From Mycolicibacterium frederiksbergense (GTDB lineage Bacteria > Actinomycetota > Actinomycetes > Mycobacteriales > Mycobacteriaceae): a stretch of 64,000 nt of DNA. The translations under genes were made by a program, and so were the position numbers. The stretch covers positions 5,750,249-5,814,248 of the forward strand of contig NZ_CP038799.1 in assembly GCF_012223425.1 (NCBI RefSeq). The letters run 5' to 3'. Shown one piece after another: positions 1 through 9,022 of the stretch (position 1 is its first letter; the number at the start of each line of letters is the position of its first letter). A model generated the notes under the pieces. The model worked only from the letters and a program-made list of their open reading frames with translations, had not been told where the DNA came from and ran no database searches.

Positions 1-1600
1 ATCTCTCGCTGGGGTACCAGGTGCCTGCCGGTACCGATGTCGATTCGTAGTGCACGGTGAACGCGCCGACCCGGTTGCGGCTCACCGACACCACGCCGGT
101 GGGGTTGCGCTGGGTGATGCTGTAGGTGATGTCGTCACCGTCGACGTCGACGACGCTGGTGGTCCAGTCGCCGGTCCTGAGGCCACGGGTGCGGCCACTA
201 CCGCCGGTCGTGCCCTGCGTCGGAGTGCTGTTGTACGGGTGCAGCTGCACGGTCACCAGAACCGGGGTGCGGCGCCCGTCGGCGTGCTCGGCGAGGACGG
301 AGAAGGTGTCGGCCTTGTCCGCGGCCAGCGCGTCGACCGCGGCGGCGCCGTGACCCACCCCGAGGTTCTGCGCGCTGGAGTAGGTGAAGGTGCCGTCCGC
401 GGCGATGTAGGCCGAGCTGCCCCTGGTCGACAGCACGGTGCCGCTGGTGAAGCGTTCGGCGCCGGGAGCGGCGATCATGCCCCTGGTGGTCTGGTCGCCC
501 ATACCGTTGACCGTCGACTCGAACACGACCACCGTCGCGGCGACCGGGGCGACGGTCGTCAGGGGCGGACACACCGCAACGGCCGCCACGGTGATCGAGC
601 GGCCGTAGTCGTCGGTGCCGACGATGGTGAAGCTGTCGGCGGCGGTGATGCCGTGCCCGAGCCCGGGGGTCCGCGTGTAGACGTAGGAACCGTTGCGGTC
701 CACCTGCACGGTGCCCTTGCGGGGCCCGGTGCCCACACGGAACGACAACGGACCGTCCTCGCTGACCGCCAGCCTGCCGCACTGGACATCGGGTGCGGTG
801 CTGACGGTTTCCACACCGATCGTCAGGTGTGCCAGTGGATTCACCGTCACGTCGGCGGAACCGCCGAGGGTGTTGGTCACCGTCACCGTGAACGTGTCGG
901 TGTCCAGGCCCGGGATGGTGGCCTGCGAGATCGTCGGGACGAAGACGAAATGGCCGGTCGCCGGATCCAGCTGCACCAGTCCGCCCTTGCGCGAGTATGC
1001 CGATTCGTCGGTGGAACCGGCGGGGTTCGATGAGTTCGCCAGGCTGTACACCAGGGTGCCCCCGTCGCGGGCGGCGCCCTGGATATGGCCGGTGACAACG
1101 CCATTGGCATCCGGAAGCCGCAGGACCGGAGTACCGATCGGCGCTACCTCGGCGGTGAGGATCTCCACCGTCACCGGCACATCGGTGGCGCCACCGTACA
1201 GATCGGTGACGGTGACATCGAAGGTGTCCACCCTGTCGTCCAGATCGGCACTCGACGTGGCCAGCAGCCGCGCCTGATCCGACGGGGTGTAGCTGAACCG
1301 CCCGGACAGCGCGCCCACCGAGACCAGCCCACCCTTGGCGGTGGTGAACAGCACCGGGCCGTAGCTGAGCGCCCCGGTGTTGCGGCTGATCACCGCGCCG
1401 GCCACTGTTCCGTTGGGCCTCTTGGGGTCACCGACCTCGGCGAACGCGGTCGGCGGCGTTTCGGCGTGCACCACCATGTCCACCACGTGTGAATGCGTGG
1501 CGAACGTGGTGGGCGCCTCAAGGTGGGTGCCGATATCGGGTCCGAGGTTCACCGCGATCGACGAGTCGAAGCTGCCGCGGCGAATGTCATCGATGGTGAT
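1..1600 (-). CDS. VCBS/Ig-like repeat protein, 3' end outside the window, apparent ATC start
   Basis: The frame is open from an in-frame TAG just upstream of position 1615 to the left edge (at least 533 codons). It reads as repeated beta-sandwich units of the VCBS/cadherin-like kind: segments such as GRFSYTPSDQARLLA and DRVDTFDVTVTDLYG, then GTFTYSSAQ, DTFSVLAEHADG and DDITYSITQRNP. The N-terminus (ITIDDIRRGSFDSSIAV) parallels the start of the upstream gene (MTIDG), but the codon at the expected place is ATC, 9 bases after a strong AAGGAG. The first ordinary in-frame start is a GTG 16 codons later, within SSIAVNL. No signal peptide is visible. The gene lies 33 bases after its upstream neighbour, so it is probably in one operon with it. 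The frame and repeat family are clear; the start and function are not. Confidence 0.75.
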   Translation of the reverse strand, partial: MTIDDIRRGSFDSSIAVNLGPDIGTHLEAPTTFATHSHVVDMVVHAETPPTAFAEVGDPKRPNGTVAGAVISRNTGALSYGPVLFTTAKGGLVSVGALSGRFSYTPSDQARLLATSSADLDDRVDTFDVTVTDLYGGATDVPVTVEILTAEVAPIGTPVLRLPDANGVVTGHIQGAARDGGTLVYSLANSSNPAGSTDESAYSRKGGLVQLDPATGHFVFVPTISQATIPGLDTDTFTVTVTNTLGGSADVTVNPLAHLTIGVETVSTAPDVQCGRLAVSEDGPLSFRVGTGPRKGTVQVDRNGSYVYTRTPGLGHGITAADSFTIVGTDDYGRSITVAAVAVCPPLTTVAPVAATVVVFESTVNGMGDQTTRGMIAAPGAERFTSGTVLSTRGSSAYIAADGTFTYSSAQNLGVGHGAAAVDALAADKADTFSVLAEHADGRRTPVLVTVQLHPYNSTPTQGTTGGSGRTRGLRTGDWTTSVVDVDGDDITYSITQRNPTGVVSVSRNRVGAFTVHYESTSVPAGTWYPSER

Positions 1601-1609
1601 GGTGCAGAT

Positions 1610-1615
1610 CTCCTT
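1610..1615 (-). promoter_or_regulatory. Shine-Dalgarno (AAGGAG) without a canonical start codon at normal spacing
   Basis: The minus strand reads AAGGAG, then 9 bases, then ATC ACC ATC GAT. The paralogous neighbour has ACC ATG ACG ATC GAC at the matching position. The only nearby ATG (1592 on the minus strand) is 17 bases from the SD and in another frame. It opens a 13-codon ORF whose TGA overlaps the in-frame GTG (GTGA), which would allow coupled reinitiation as an alternative. Confidence 0.6.
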
Positions 1616-1633
1616 CTATCAGCTGAATTCGGC

Positions 1634-2299
1634 TCAGTAGGTGTAGGTGCGGTCGGTGTGGAGCCCGTGCGGGTCCGTCACCCGCAGCACCACGCTGCCG
1701 GCCGGTCCCCTGTTGAAGTAACCGCCTCCGCAGGACGTGAACGTCAGGGTGTGGTCACCGGCCGGTCCGACGCTGAGTGCGGACGTGCCACCCGATGTCG
1801 AGAGGATGGTCACGGATCCGCTGTCGATGGTGATCGGGGACCACTGCACCTGTTTGGCGCCGAGCATGGTGTTGGTCTTCAGGCCACCGCTGGGCGGCGC
1901 CGTACCGTCGGCGCAGGCCCGGCTGCCTGGTGCCGCTCCGCCGACCGGGACGTGCGCGGCGATGATCTCGACAACGACGTGTGCCTCGGCCCGGGTGCCG
2001 TGGGCGTCGATGACGTCGACGGTGAACGTATCGACCTTGTCCCGATAACTCGTACTCGTGCGGGAGACCTGCCGGGCCGCCACCGACGGGGAGTAGGTGA
2101 AGCGTCCGGTCCGGGGATCGACCGCAACGAGGCCACCCTTGGCGGTGCTGGACTGCTCCGGCCCGAAGCGCACCGCCCGGTCGCGCTGCTCGACGATCCG
2201 AACCGACCCGCGCACCAGACCTGTCTGCCGGTCCGGATCGCTGAGATCGACCCACGGCTCCACCGGGGCCGGGCTGCGAGACAGGCCGTCGATCGTCAT
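1634..2299 (-). CDS. short VCBS/Ig-like repeat protein without signal peptide
   Basis: 221 aa, function unknown. It contains one clear repeat unit: GGLVAVDPRTGRFTYSPSVA followed by DKVDTFTVDVIDAHG, the fingerprint also seen in the proteins encoded on both sides. The second half (GTSALSVGPAGDHTLTFTSC ... VVLRVTDPHGLHTDRTYTY) looks like another beta-sandwich domain. The N-terminus MTIDGLSRSPAPVEPWVD is polar, with no signal peptide or membrane segment, although the gene lies 43 bases downstream of a secreted relative. The ATG is preceded by AGAGAGA, a weak SD. It could be a detached C-terminal piece of the large upstream protein or a real separate subunit; the spacing and the start codon favour a gene that is translated. 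Confidence 0.75.
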   Translation of the reverse strand: MTIDGLSRSPAPVEPWVDLSDPDRQTGLVRGSVRIVEQRDRAVRFGPEQSSTAKGGLVAVDPRTGRFTYSPSVAARQVSRTSTSYRDKVDTFTVDVIDAHGTRAEAHVVVEIIAAHVPVGGAAPGSRACADGTAPPSGGLKTNTMLGAKQVQWSPITIDSGSVTILSTSGGTSALSVGPAGDHTLTFTSCGGGYFNRGPAGSVVLRVTDPHGLHTDRTYTY

Positions 2300-2342
2300 G
2301 GTACGAATCTCTCTGCGTGAGTTCGAGTCTCGGCCGCTAGGT

Positions 2343-5300
2343 CTACCAGGTCTTCGTCACGGTGGCCGGAGTGCCGGTGACCACGCCGTTGACGACAACG
2401 TAGTAGCCGTCGGTGACGGTGAGCCGGTTGCCGCCCCACAGCGTGCTGGTGGCCAGGCCCCGTCCGCCGAAGGTGAAGCTCGACCCGTTGTGGCTGAACG
2501 TCAGGGAGTCGCCGTCATCGTCGTCGACGTTGATGAACGTGACGTTGAGGATCTTGGTGCCGCCGGAGATGGTCGGGGCCTTGTTGATCGCGTAGATCGA
2601 CACCGACACCGAGTAGGTGGTGCTGCCGCCGAACCCGTCCACCGCGGTGGCCGAGAAGGAGTCGGCGACGGCGCTTCCCGAGGCACCGATCTTGGCCGCC
2701 CCGTGGTAGTACGAGTAGCCCTCGTCGATGGTGTAGGTGAAGGTGCCGTTGGCATTGACCACCACGGTGCCGCCGTTGGCCGTGGAGAACGAGCCCGCCG
2801 TGAACGTCACGGTGTCGCCATCGGCGTCGGTGGCCTTCAACGTGCCGGTGGTGGTCTGCTTCAGGGTGCCGATACCGAGGATCCTGTTGTCATCGATCGA
2901 CGAGCCGGTGAAGACCGTGGTGCCGGCCACCGGTGCGGCGTTGGTCACCGTCGGGGTGACATTCACCGTCGCGATGATCACCGAGTTGCCGTCGGCGTCG
3001 GTGGCCCTGATGGTGAATGTGTCGCCCGGCGTCTGGGTGTGGCCCAGCGCACCGTTGCGGGTGTAGGTGAACGCACCCGTGGCGGACACCGTCACCGTGC
3101 CCTTGGTCCCCTGTCCGCCCACGCTGTAGGTCAGCCCGGTGTTGCCGGCGGTGTTCAACTGTCCGGTAACCACATTGGCCGTCGAGGTGTTGACATTCGT
3201 GGTCGGTGACGGCGTGCCGAGCCCGGTCAGGCTGATGGTGGCCGTCGAGACACCACCGTGGCCGTCGTTGACCTGGACCTGGAACGAATCCGTGGTCTTG
3301 CCCGCGGTCGGGATGTAGGTGAACGAGTTGCCGCTGAACCGGATGATGCCGCCGTTGGCGGTGGACGCGGTCCCGTTGCTTCCGCCGATCAGGGTGTAGG
3401 TCAGCGAGTCACCGTCATCGTCGGAACCGCTGATCGTGCCGCGCACCACACCCAGTGCGTCGGTGGTCTTGCCGCCCACCGACACGCTCGAGGACGGTGC
3501 GTCATTCAGCTTCTCGATCGGGATGGACACCACGATGGTCGAGCTGGCGCCGAAGGAGTCGGTGACCGTGATGCTGAAGGTGTCGTTCGCGACGTTGCCG
3601 GAGGCTCCGGTGGCCGCCGCATCGTGGTAGTAGGACCGGAACTTGCCGATGCGGTAGGTGAACGATCCGTCCGAGGACACGTACACCAGGCCGCCGTTGG
3701 TGGTCGACTTCCCCAACGGTGTCGTTTGGTAGTCCAGCGCGTCGCCGTCCGCGTCGACCGCGTTGATGTTGCCCTTGGATTCCTGCCAGTACACGCCCAG
3801 CACGTTGGTCACATCGGACTCGGTGATGGTGGTTGATCCGGGGGCCGGCGCGGCGTTGGAGATGATCGGGGTGACGGTGACGGTGGCGACCGTGATGGTC
3901 AGCCCGTAGGCCGTGCCGATGATGTCGAAGGTGTCGCTGCTTCCGCCCACATGCCCGGTTGAGGTCCGGGTGTAGGTGTAGGTCACGCCGTCGAACGTCA
4001 CGGTGCCGTGGCTCGCGCCGCTCCCGGTGAACGAGTTGAACAGCCCGTTGTTGGCCGACGATCCCAGGCCGACCGTGCCGGTCACGACACCGGGCGCCCC
4101 GTTGGTCTTCGTCACGGTGACGCCGTCCAGCGACGGGGTCGGGGCGATGACGGCACCCAGGCCGACGAGCACGTTCGTGGTTCCGCCGCGGCCGTCGTCG
4201 ACGGTGACGCTGAACGAGTCGTAGTAGCCGAGCGCTCCGCCGAGTCGCGGGATGTAGACGTAGCTGCCGTCCGCGTTGACGTGGGCGATGCCGCCCCCGT
4301 CGGTGTAGGCGGTGCTCGCGCCGTTGGAACCGGTGATCGAGTACGTCAGCGGATCATCGTCGAGGTTGATGACACCGGTGATCTGGCCGCGCACCACGCC
4401 GTTGCTGTCGGCGATGATGTTGGACGCCACACCGCCGGCCGGCGGCAGGTTCCACTGCGGGATCGTCACGCTGACCAGCACGTCGACACTGGCGCCTGCG
4501 GGATCGGTGACCGTGATGGTGAAGGTGTCGATCTTGTCGGCGGCCGACGCGCCGCTCGCACTGGCGGCATTCCGCGCTGCGATCGAGGCGGTGTAGATGT
4601 AGTCGCCGGTCAGGCCGTTCACCAGGACCGAGCCCTTGTCGGTGGTGATGACGAGCGGGGTGTAGGTGTGGATGAGGTCATCGTCGGTGGTGACGATCGT
4701 GCCCGTCACCGTGCCGAGAAGGCTGCTGCTGCCGGTGTTCTGGTAGGTCGCCGACGGGGTCTGGTTGACCTGGGTCGAGAGCTGGACGAGGAACGTCGCG
4801 CTGTCGCCCGAGAGGAGCCCGCCGTCCCATGCGGTGATGGTCACCAGATCGGTGGTGATCGCCAGCGGCAGCGACGCGGCATGCGGGTTGTAGGGCGTAT
4901 AGGTGAACGTGTAGGTCACCCCGTCCGCTGCCGGCGTCGGATCCACCGCGATGGTTCCCAGCAAGCCCACACTGGTGAACGTCAAAGTGTCGCCGTTGTC
5001 ATCGCGAACCTGGAACGTGCCGGTGAGCACACCGGTCGTGTGGTCGGTATGGGTGATGGTCGGGGTCGACTCGAAGACCGGTGCCACGTTGATCTGGGCG
5101 ATGGTGACCGTGATCGAGACCTGGACGGTGCCGCCGTGCCCATCATCGGCCGTGACGGTGAAGGTGTCCGTCCCGCCCTGCGCGCGCGCCTGCAAGGACG
5201 GCAGATAGGTGTAGCCGAGCCCGGTCACCGTGACGAGTCCACCGCGGGTGGTCGTCAGGATCCCGGGCGAGAAGGTGACGAGATCGTTGTCGTCATCATC

Positions 5301-7007
5301 GATGTCGAATCCACCGGCGATCAGGCCGGTCAGCGGATCGGAGATCGCGGGCGGATTCACGGTGACCGTGGGCGCGTTGTTGGCGCCGACGATGTCGACG
5401 GTCACGGTGGTCGGCAGCAGCGTGATCCCGCCGCGGCCGTCATTGGCCCAGATGCTGACCAGGTCCTTGTTCAGGCCGAGGGCCGCGGCAAGGTCGCCGG
5501 CCGCGGCGTGGCGGGCGGCGTCGTTCGGGGTGTAGGTGAACGTCCCGTCCTCGTTGCGCGTCACGGTGCCGAAAAGTGAGGTGGCCGTGTAGGTCAACTG
5601 GTCGCCGTCGGCGTCGGTGGCCTCGGCGACGATGGTGACCTTGCCGGTGTTCCCGTCGGTACCCACCACGGTGGCCTGGCCGGGCGCGGTGAAGACGGGC
5701 AGGTTGTTGATGCCCAGACCCGGGTAGCGGAACGAGACGGTGTAGAAGGCGTCATTGCCGTCAGGGGTGAGCGGATGCTCCAAGAAGCCCAGGCTGTCGT
5801 TCACCCGGACGGTGAAGGTGACGTCGGTGCCGTTGTTCAGATCCTCCAGCGATGTCGGGACGAAGCTGAAGGTGCCATCCGGGCTCATGGTGATCAGACC
5901 GTTGCTGGGCTGACCGCTCAGGCCGACGGAGTAGACGAGCGGGTCGCCGTCCGGGTCGACGCTCTTGAGCTTCCAGGTCAGCGGCAGCGGGCCGGCCGAG
6001 ATCGTCGGCTCACCCGGCAGCTGGTTGGTGGCCAACCGCTCGTAGCGGGCGTACGCGGCCGTCACGAGAACAAGGGCGCCGAACGTGAACGGCGTGGGTT
6101 GGCCCTGCCAGTAGGTGCCCTGCAGGCCGGCGAACAGTGTCATCACCCAGCCGGCGGCGACCTGAGTCGGATTCAGGATCGGGTCGGACTCGTACGCCGG
6201 GAAGATCTGGTCGACCCAGCTGGCCAGGCCGTTGATGATGCCCATCAGGGGCGCGAACGCGGGAATCACCGGCGGCTTGGGCACGATGTCGAGATCGATG
6301 TCGAGCAGCGCCGAGGCCAGCGCCGTGGGGGTCGGCGACGGATCGGAACCCTTGAGCGCCAGCGAGGAGGCCGACTGATCCGAGGATGGGATCTCGATGA
6401 CGTCCACAACTGGGCTGGTGTCGGGGGTATTCGGGGTCTCGACGACCTCGGGCTCGACGACCACGGGCTCGACGACCACGGGCTCGACGACCTCGGGCTC
6501 GACGACGACGGGCTCGGCGACGACGGGGTCGGTCCCCTCGGGCTCGACGACCTCGGCTCCGGTCGAGCCGGAACCCGTCTCGGTGACCGGCGGCGCGTTT
6601 TCTTCACCCTCGCCGGGTCCCTCGACGTCTCCGGCCTCGGTCTCGGGATCGGCTTCAGTTTCGGTTTCGATGCCTGTCTCGGCGACCACGGACTCGTCGT
6701 CGACGTCCTCGCCACCGAGGAGGGCGTCTTCCTCATCCTCTTCCGCGATTGCCGCCTGGATGCGGAGCGGGGTCCCGTTACCCGCGCCGGTTTTACCGGA
6801 CTTCGCGGTCTTGGGTCCGGTCTTGGGTGCTGTGGCGTTGGACGCGCTGCTCTTGTCCGCCGAGGGGCCGGTGGTGGAGGCGCCATCAGAGGTGTCAGCT
6901 GTCGCGATGGCCGGCGCGGCGGTGACCGCGAGGCCGAGGAACGCGGCGACAGCGAATTCGCCAGTGCGGATCCTCTTCTTCGCTGACGTCTTCCGATGTG
7001 TCGCCAT
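2343..7007 (-). CDS. large secreted VCBS/Ig-like (cadherin-like) repeat protein
   Basis: 1554 aa from the ATG at 7007, chosen because GAGGAG lies 4 bases upstream and the product then begins with a Sec signal peptide (MATHRKTSAKKRIRTGEF, hydrophobic AVAAFLGLAVTAAPAIATA, cleavage near residue 37). Residues about 40-230 are acidic and low in complexity, with repeated VVEPEVVEP-type units. After a conserved linker (FAPLMGIINGLASWVDQIFP), the rest consists of about ten or more Ig-like units with signatures such as DADGDQLTYTAT, GTFTYTPNDAARHAA and DTFTITVTD. The family is surface or secreted and putatively adhesive; no catalytic domain is visible. It is probably the first gene of a three-gene repeat-protein operon. 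An upstream in-frame start at 7157 exists but lacks an SD and would bury the signal peptide. Confidence 0.88.
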   Translation of the reverse strand: MATHRKTSAKKRIRTGEFAVAAFLGLAVTAAPAIATADTSDGASTTGPSADKSSASNATAPKTGPKTAKSGKTGAGNGTPLRIQAAIAEEDEEDALLGGEDVDDESVVAETGIETETEADPETEAGDVEGPGEGEENAPPVTETGSGSTGAEVVEPEGTDPVVAEPVVVEPEVVEPVVVEPVVVEPEVVETPNTPDTSPVVDVIEIPSSDQSASSLALKGSDPSPTPTALASALLDIDLDIVPKPPVIPAFAPLMGIINGLASWVDQIFPAYESDPILNPTQVAAGWVMTLFAGLQGTYWQGQPTPFTFGALVLVTAAYARYERLATNQLPGEPTISAGPLPLTWKLKSVDPDGDPLVYSVGLSGQPSNGLITMSPDGTFSFVPTSLEDLNNGTDVTFTVRVNDSLGFLEHPLTPDGNDAFYTVSFRYPGLGINNLPVFTAPGQATVVGTDGNTGKVTIVAEATDADGDQLTYTATSLFGTVTRNEDGTFTYTPNDAARHAAAGDLAAALGLNKDLVSIWANDGRGGITLLPTTVTVDIVGANNAPTVTVNPPAISDPLTGLIAGGFDIDDDDNDLVTFSPGILTTTRGGLVTVTGLGYTYLPSLQARAQGGTDTFTVTADDGHGGTVQVSITVTIAQINVAPVFESTPTITHTDHTTGVLTGTFQVRDDNGDTLTFTSVGLLGTIAVDPTPAADGVTYTFTYTPYNPHAASLPLAITTDLVTITAWDGGLLSGDSATFLVQLSTQVNQTPSATYQNTGSSSLLGTVTGTIVTTDDDLIHTYTPLVITTDKGSVLVNGLTGDYIYTASIAARNAASASGASAADKIDTFTITVTDPAGASVDVLVSVTIPQWNLPPAGGVASNIIADSNGVVRGQITGVINLDDDPLTYSITGSNGASTAYTDGGGIAHVNADGSYVYIPRLGGALGYYDSFSVTVDDGRGGTTNVLVGLGAVIAPTPSLDGVTVTKTNGAPGVVTGTVGLGSSANNGLFNSFTGSGASHGTVTFDGVTYTYTRTSTGHVGGSSDTFDIIGTAYGLTITVATVTVTPIISNAAPAPGSTTITESDVTNVLGVYWQESKGNINAVDADGDALDYQTTPLGKSTTNGGLVYVSSDGSFTYRIGKFRSYYHDAAATGASGNVANDTFSITVTDSFGASSTIVVSIPIEKLNDAPSSSVSVGGKTTDALGVVRGTISGSDDDGDSLTYTLIGGSNGTASTANGGIIRFSGNSFTYIPTAGKTTDSFQVQVNDGHGGVSTATISLTGLGTPSPTTNVNTSTANVVTGQLNTAGNTGLTYSVGGQGTKGTVTVSATGAFTYTRNGALGHTQTPGDTFTIRATDADGNSVIIATVNVTPTVTNAAPVAGTTVFTGSSIDDNRILGIGTLKQTTTGTLKATDADGDTVTFTAGSFSTANGGTVVVNANGTFTYTIDEGYSYYHGAAKIGASGSAVADSFSATAVDGFGGSTTYSVSVSIYAINKAPTISGGTKILNVTFINVDDDDGDSLTFSHNGSSFTFGGRGLATSTLWGGNRLTVTDGYYVVVNGVVTGTPATVTKTW

Positions 7008-7638
7008 GTTGCTCCTCAACATTCCACCGCTCCGCCGGGCAATCGTTGCCAGAACCGAGCGCACAGTCCTATTGACTGCGCCGTAAGTTAACACGGCCGT
7101 TAATAACTGGAAAGTACAAACTGAGGAAATCCTGAGGTGACTTCGCCGGCTGTCCACCGATTAGCTGACACGCGATCACCCGGCTTCACCGGGTCCGGTT
7201 CGAAGCTCGCGCCACAGCCGCCCACCAGCCCCGCCTGCCAGCAACGATGCCACGTCGCAAACACCGCCGACGCCGTAGTTCAGCCACGATTCCGACTGCC
7301 CGCGAGGCCGGCACGACCGCGCCGGCCCGCCATCAGGGCCGACACCGCTACCTGCACAAATTCTGCCACCTGAGCCGGGCGGCGTGCGATGCAGGTGACC
7401 ACTCGGCATTAGCGGAATCCCGTTCCGGTGCCGACACCCGACCGCGGCTGCGGATTACGCAGATACTTCCGCAATCAAGTGACTGTCACCGACATTTTCG
7501 CAGGCGCTCCGCCGCCCGCACACCTCATCCGGCGCCCCCTCCCGAGGACGAAGATGACACGGTCGGCGAGTCGACACGCCGGGGCGACATCCGTTGCTGA
7601 TTGTTCGGGGAGCAAAGATCAAACGATCGCCGGGCTCA
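7008..7638. other. 631-bp intergenic region
   Basis: This lies between the start of the large repeat protein and the 3' end of ribC; both genes are on the minus strand. The 130 bases next to the repeat gene are AT-richer (for example TTAACACGGCCGTTAATAAC, near 7088-7107) and probably carry its promoter. The rest contains only short frames with proline/arginine-rich, non-coding-like composition. I see no RNA gene, insertion sequence or convincing terminator here. Confidence 0.5.
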
Positions 7639-8235
7639 CTACCCGCGGTCGGCCATCAACCGTTCGACATATTTCGCGATGACGTCCACCTCGAGGTTGA
7701 CCGGTGTGCCGACCGCCGCACCGCCGAGCGTCGTCATGGACAGCGTGGTCGGAATCAAGGACACCTCGAACCAGTCGTCCCCGAGTCCGGAGACCGTCAG
7801 CGAGATGCCGTCGACGGTGATCGAGCCCTTCTCCACGACGTAGCGGGCCAGCTCGCCGGGCAGCGAGATCCGGACGACCTCCCAGTTCTCCGAAGGGGTT
7901 CGGGCGATCACCTCGCCGGTGCCGTCCACGTGGCCCTGCACGATATGACCGCCGAGACGGCTGTTGACCGCTGCGGCGCGCTCCAGATTGACCTGGCTGC
8001 CGACATGCACCGCGCGCAGGCTGGACCTGTTGAGCGTCTCGGCCATCACATCGGCGGTGAACGCACCGTCCGGACGCACCTCCACGACCGTCAGACAGAC
8101 ACCGTTGACCGCAATGGAGTCGCCATGACCTGCGTCGGAGGTCACCACGGGCCCGCGGATCACGAACCTCGCGGCATCCGAGAGGTCCTCTTTACCGACG
8201 ATTTCGCCGAGCTCTTCCACGATTCCGGTGAACAT
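7639..8235 (-). CDS. ribC: riboflavin synthase, alpha chain
   Basis: 198 aa. It dismutates two 6,7-dimethyl-8-ribityllumazines to riboflavin and 5-amino-6-ribitylaminouracil. The canonical N-terminus MFTGIVEELG is followed by two tandem lumazine-binding barrels with motifs VNGVCLTV (residues about 43-50) and, in the second barrel, GHIVQGHVDGTGEV and GISLTV. The length is normal for the family. The ATG at 8235 lies 6 bases after a TAATCT -10 element, so the transcript is probably leaderless. It is divergent from lprG, as in M. tuberculosis (Rv1411c/Rv1412). Confidence 0.97.
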   Translation of the reverse strand: MFTGIVEELGEIVGKEDLSDAARFVIRGPVVTSDAGHGDSIAVNGVCLTVVEVRPDGAFTADVMAETLNRSSLRAVHVGSQVNLERAAAVNSRLGGHIVQGHVDGTGEVIARTPSENWEVVRISLPGELARYVVEKGSITVDGISLTVSGLGDDWFEVSLIPTTLSMTTLGGAAVGTPVNLEVDVIAKYVERLMADRG

Positions 8236-8241
8236 GGCTAA

Positions 8242-8247
8242 AGATTA
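8242..8247 (-). promoter_or_regulatory. -10 element of ribC (leaderless)
   Basis: The minus strand reads TAATCT, fitting mycobacterial TANNNT, followed by six bases and the ribC ATG. Transcription starting about 7 bases after the hexamer would begin at the ATG itself. There is no purine-rich SD upstream of the start. Confidence 0.6.
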
Positions 8248-8298
8248 GTGCCGTGGCTGCCACGTCCCCGTAGCTCGGGGGCACTCGGGCAGACCCAC

Positions 8299-8304
8299 TA
8301 CGAT
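8299..8304 (+). promoter_or_regulatory. -10 element of lprG (leaderless), overlapping an upstream ATG
   Basis: TACGAT fits TANNNT. The next ATG, at 8312, begins 8 bases after its last base. The ATG at 8303 overlaps the hexamer and therefore cannot be in the transcript, which decides the lprG start. Confidence 0.55.
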
Positions 8305-8311
8305 GCAGAGC

Positions 8312-9022
8312 ATGCAGACGCGCCCCCGTGCAGTCCGGATCCTTCTTCCCTTCCTCGCCATCCTGGCGGTGGCCGCAGCGCTCGTCGGCTGCGGGTCGAA
8401 GACCAACGACGCCCCGCTCCCCGAAGCGGCCACGCTCATCACCGAATCCGCCGAGACCACCCGCAGCGAGCAGAGCGTGCACCTTGAGCTGCTCGTCGGC
8501 GGTGAGATCAAGGAACTGCCCATCGCCAGCCTCAGCGGCGATCTGACCAACGCCCCCGCGGTCGCAGCGCAGGGCGAGGCCGACATCATCTTCCTCGGCC
8601 AGAAGCTGACCGACGTCGCCTTCGTCGTGGCCGACGGCGATCTGTACGGCGCCATCACCAAGGGCGGCAACATGCAGAACTTCGGTCCTGCCGCCGACAT
8701 CTATGACGTCTCGGCCATCCTGAACCCGGACACCGGCCTGGCCAACATCCTGGCCAGTTTCTCCGATCCCAAGGCCGAGGGCCGCGAGGCAATCGGCGGT
8801 TCCGACGCAGTCAAGATCACCGGCACCGTCAGCGCCGAAGCGGTCAACAAGATCGCCCCGCAGCTCAACCAGAGCGCCCCGGCCCCGGCCACCGCATGGA
8901 TCCGTGAGGATGGCGACCACCAGCTGGCGCAGGTCCAGATCGCACCATCGGCGGGCAACACCATCACCATGACCCTCACCGACTGGGGCAAGACCGTCAC
9001 CGTCGCGAAGCCCGGTAGCTGA
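8312..9022 (+). CDS. lprG: LprG-type lipoprotein, carrier of triacylated (glyco)lipids
   Basis: 236 aa from the ATG at 8312, the length I recall for M. tuberculosis LprG. The signal peptide (MQTRPRAVRILLPFLAILAV) ends in the lipobox LVGCGS. The body carries recognisable LprG stretches: LSGDLTNAP, NFGPAADIYD, LNPDTGLANILASFSD and ATAWIREDGDHQLAQ. In mycobacteria the protein binds triacylglycerides and lipoglycans in a hydrophobic pocket, delivers them across the periplasm, and is a TLR2 ligand. Its TGA overlaps the ATG of the MFS gene (TGATG), so the two are translationally coupled. Confidence 0.95.
   Translation: MQTRPRAVRILLPFLAILAVAAALVGCGSKTNDAPLPEAATLITESAETTRSEQSVHLELLVGGEIKELPIASLSGDLTNAPAVAAQGEADIIFLGQKLTDVAFVVADGDLYGAITKGGNMQNFGPAADIYDVSAILNPDTGLANILASFSDPKAEGREAIGGSDAVKITGTVSAEAVNKIAPQLNQSAPAPATAWIREDGDHQLAQVQIAPSAGNTITMTLTDWGKTVTVAKPGS

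Noticed and set aside
4008..5579. A 523-codon plus-strand frame inside the large repeat gene
   Set aside because: Low-complexity Gly/Arg/Val composition; the minus-strand frame shows regular Ig-like repeats.
7085..7105. TTAACACGGCCGTTAA as an operator
   Set aside because: The palindrome is imperfect outside the CGGCCG core and no cognate regulator is nearby.
7176..7409. A 77-codon minus-strand frame in the ribC-repeat protein gap
   Set aside because: No SD, Gly/Arg-rich and without similarity to anything recognised; probably chance.
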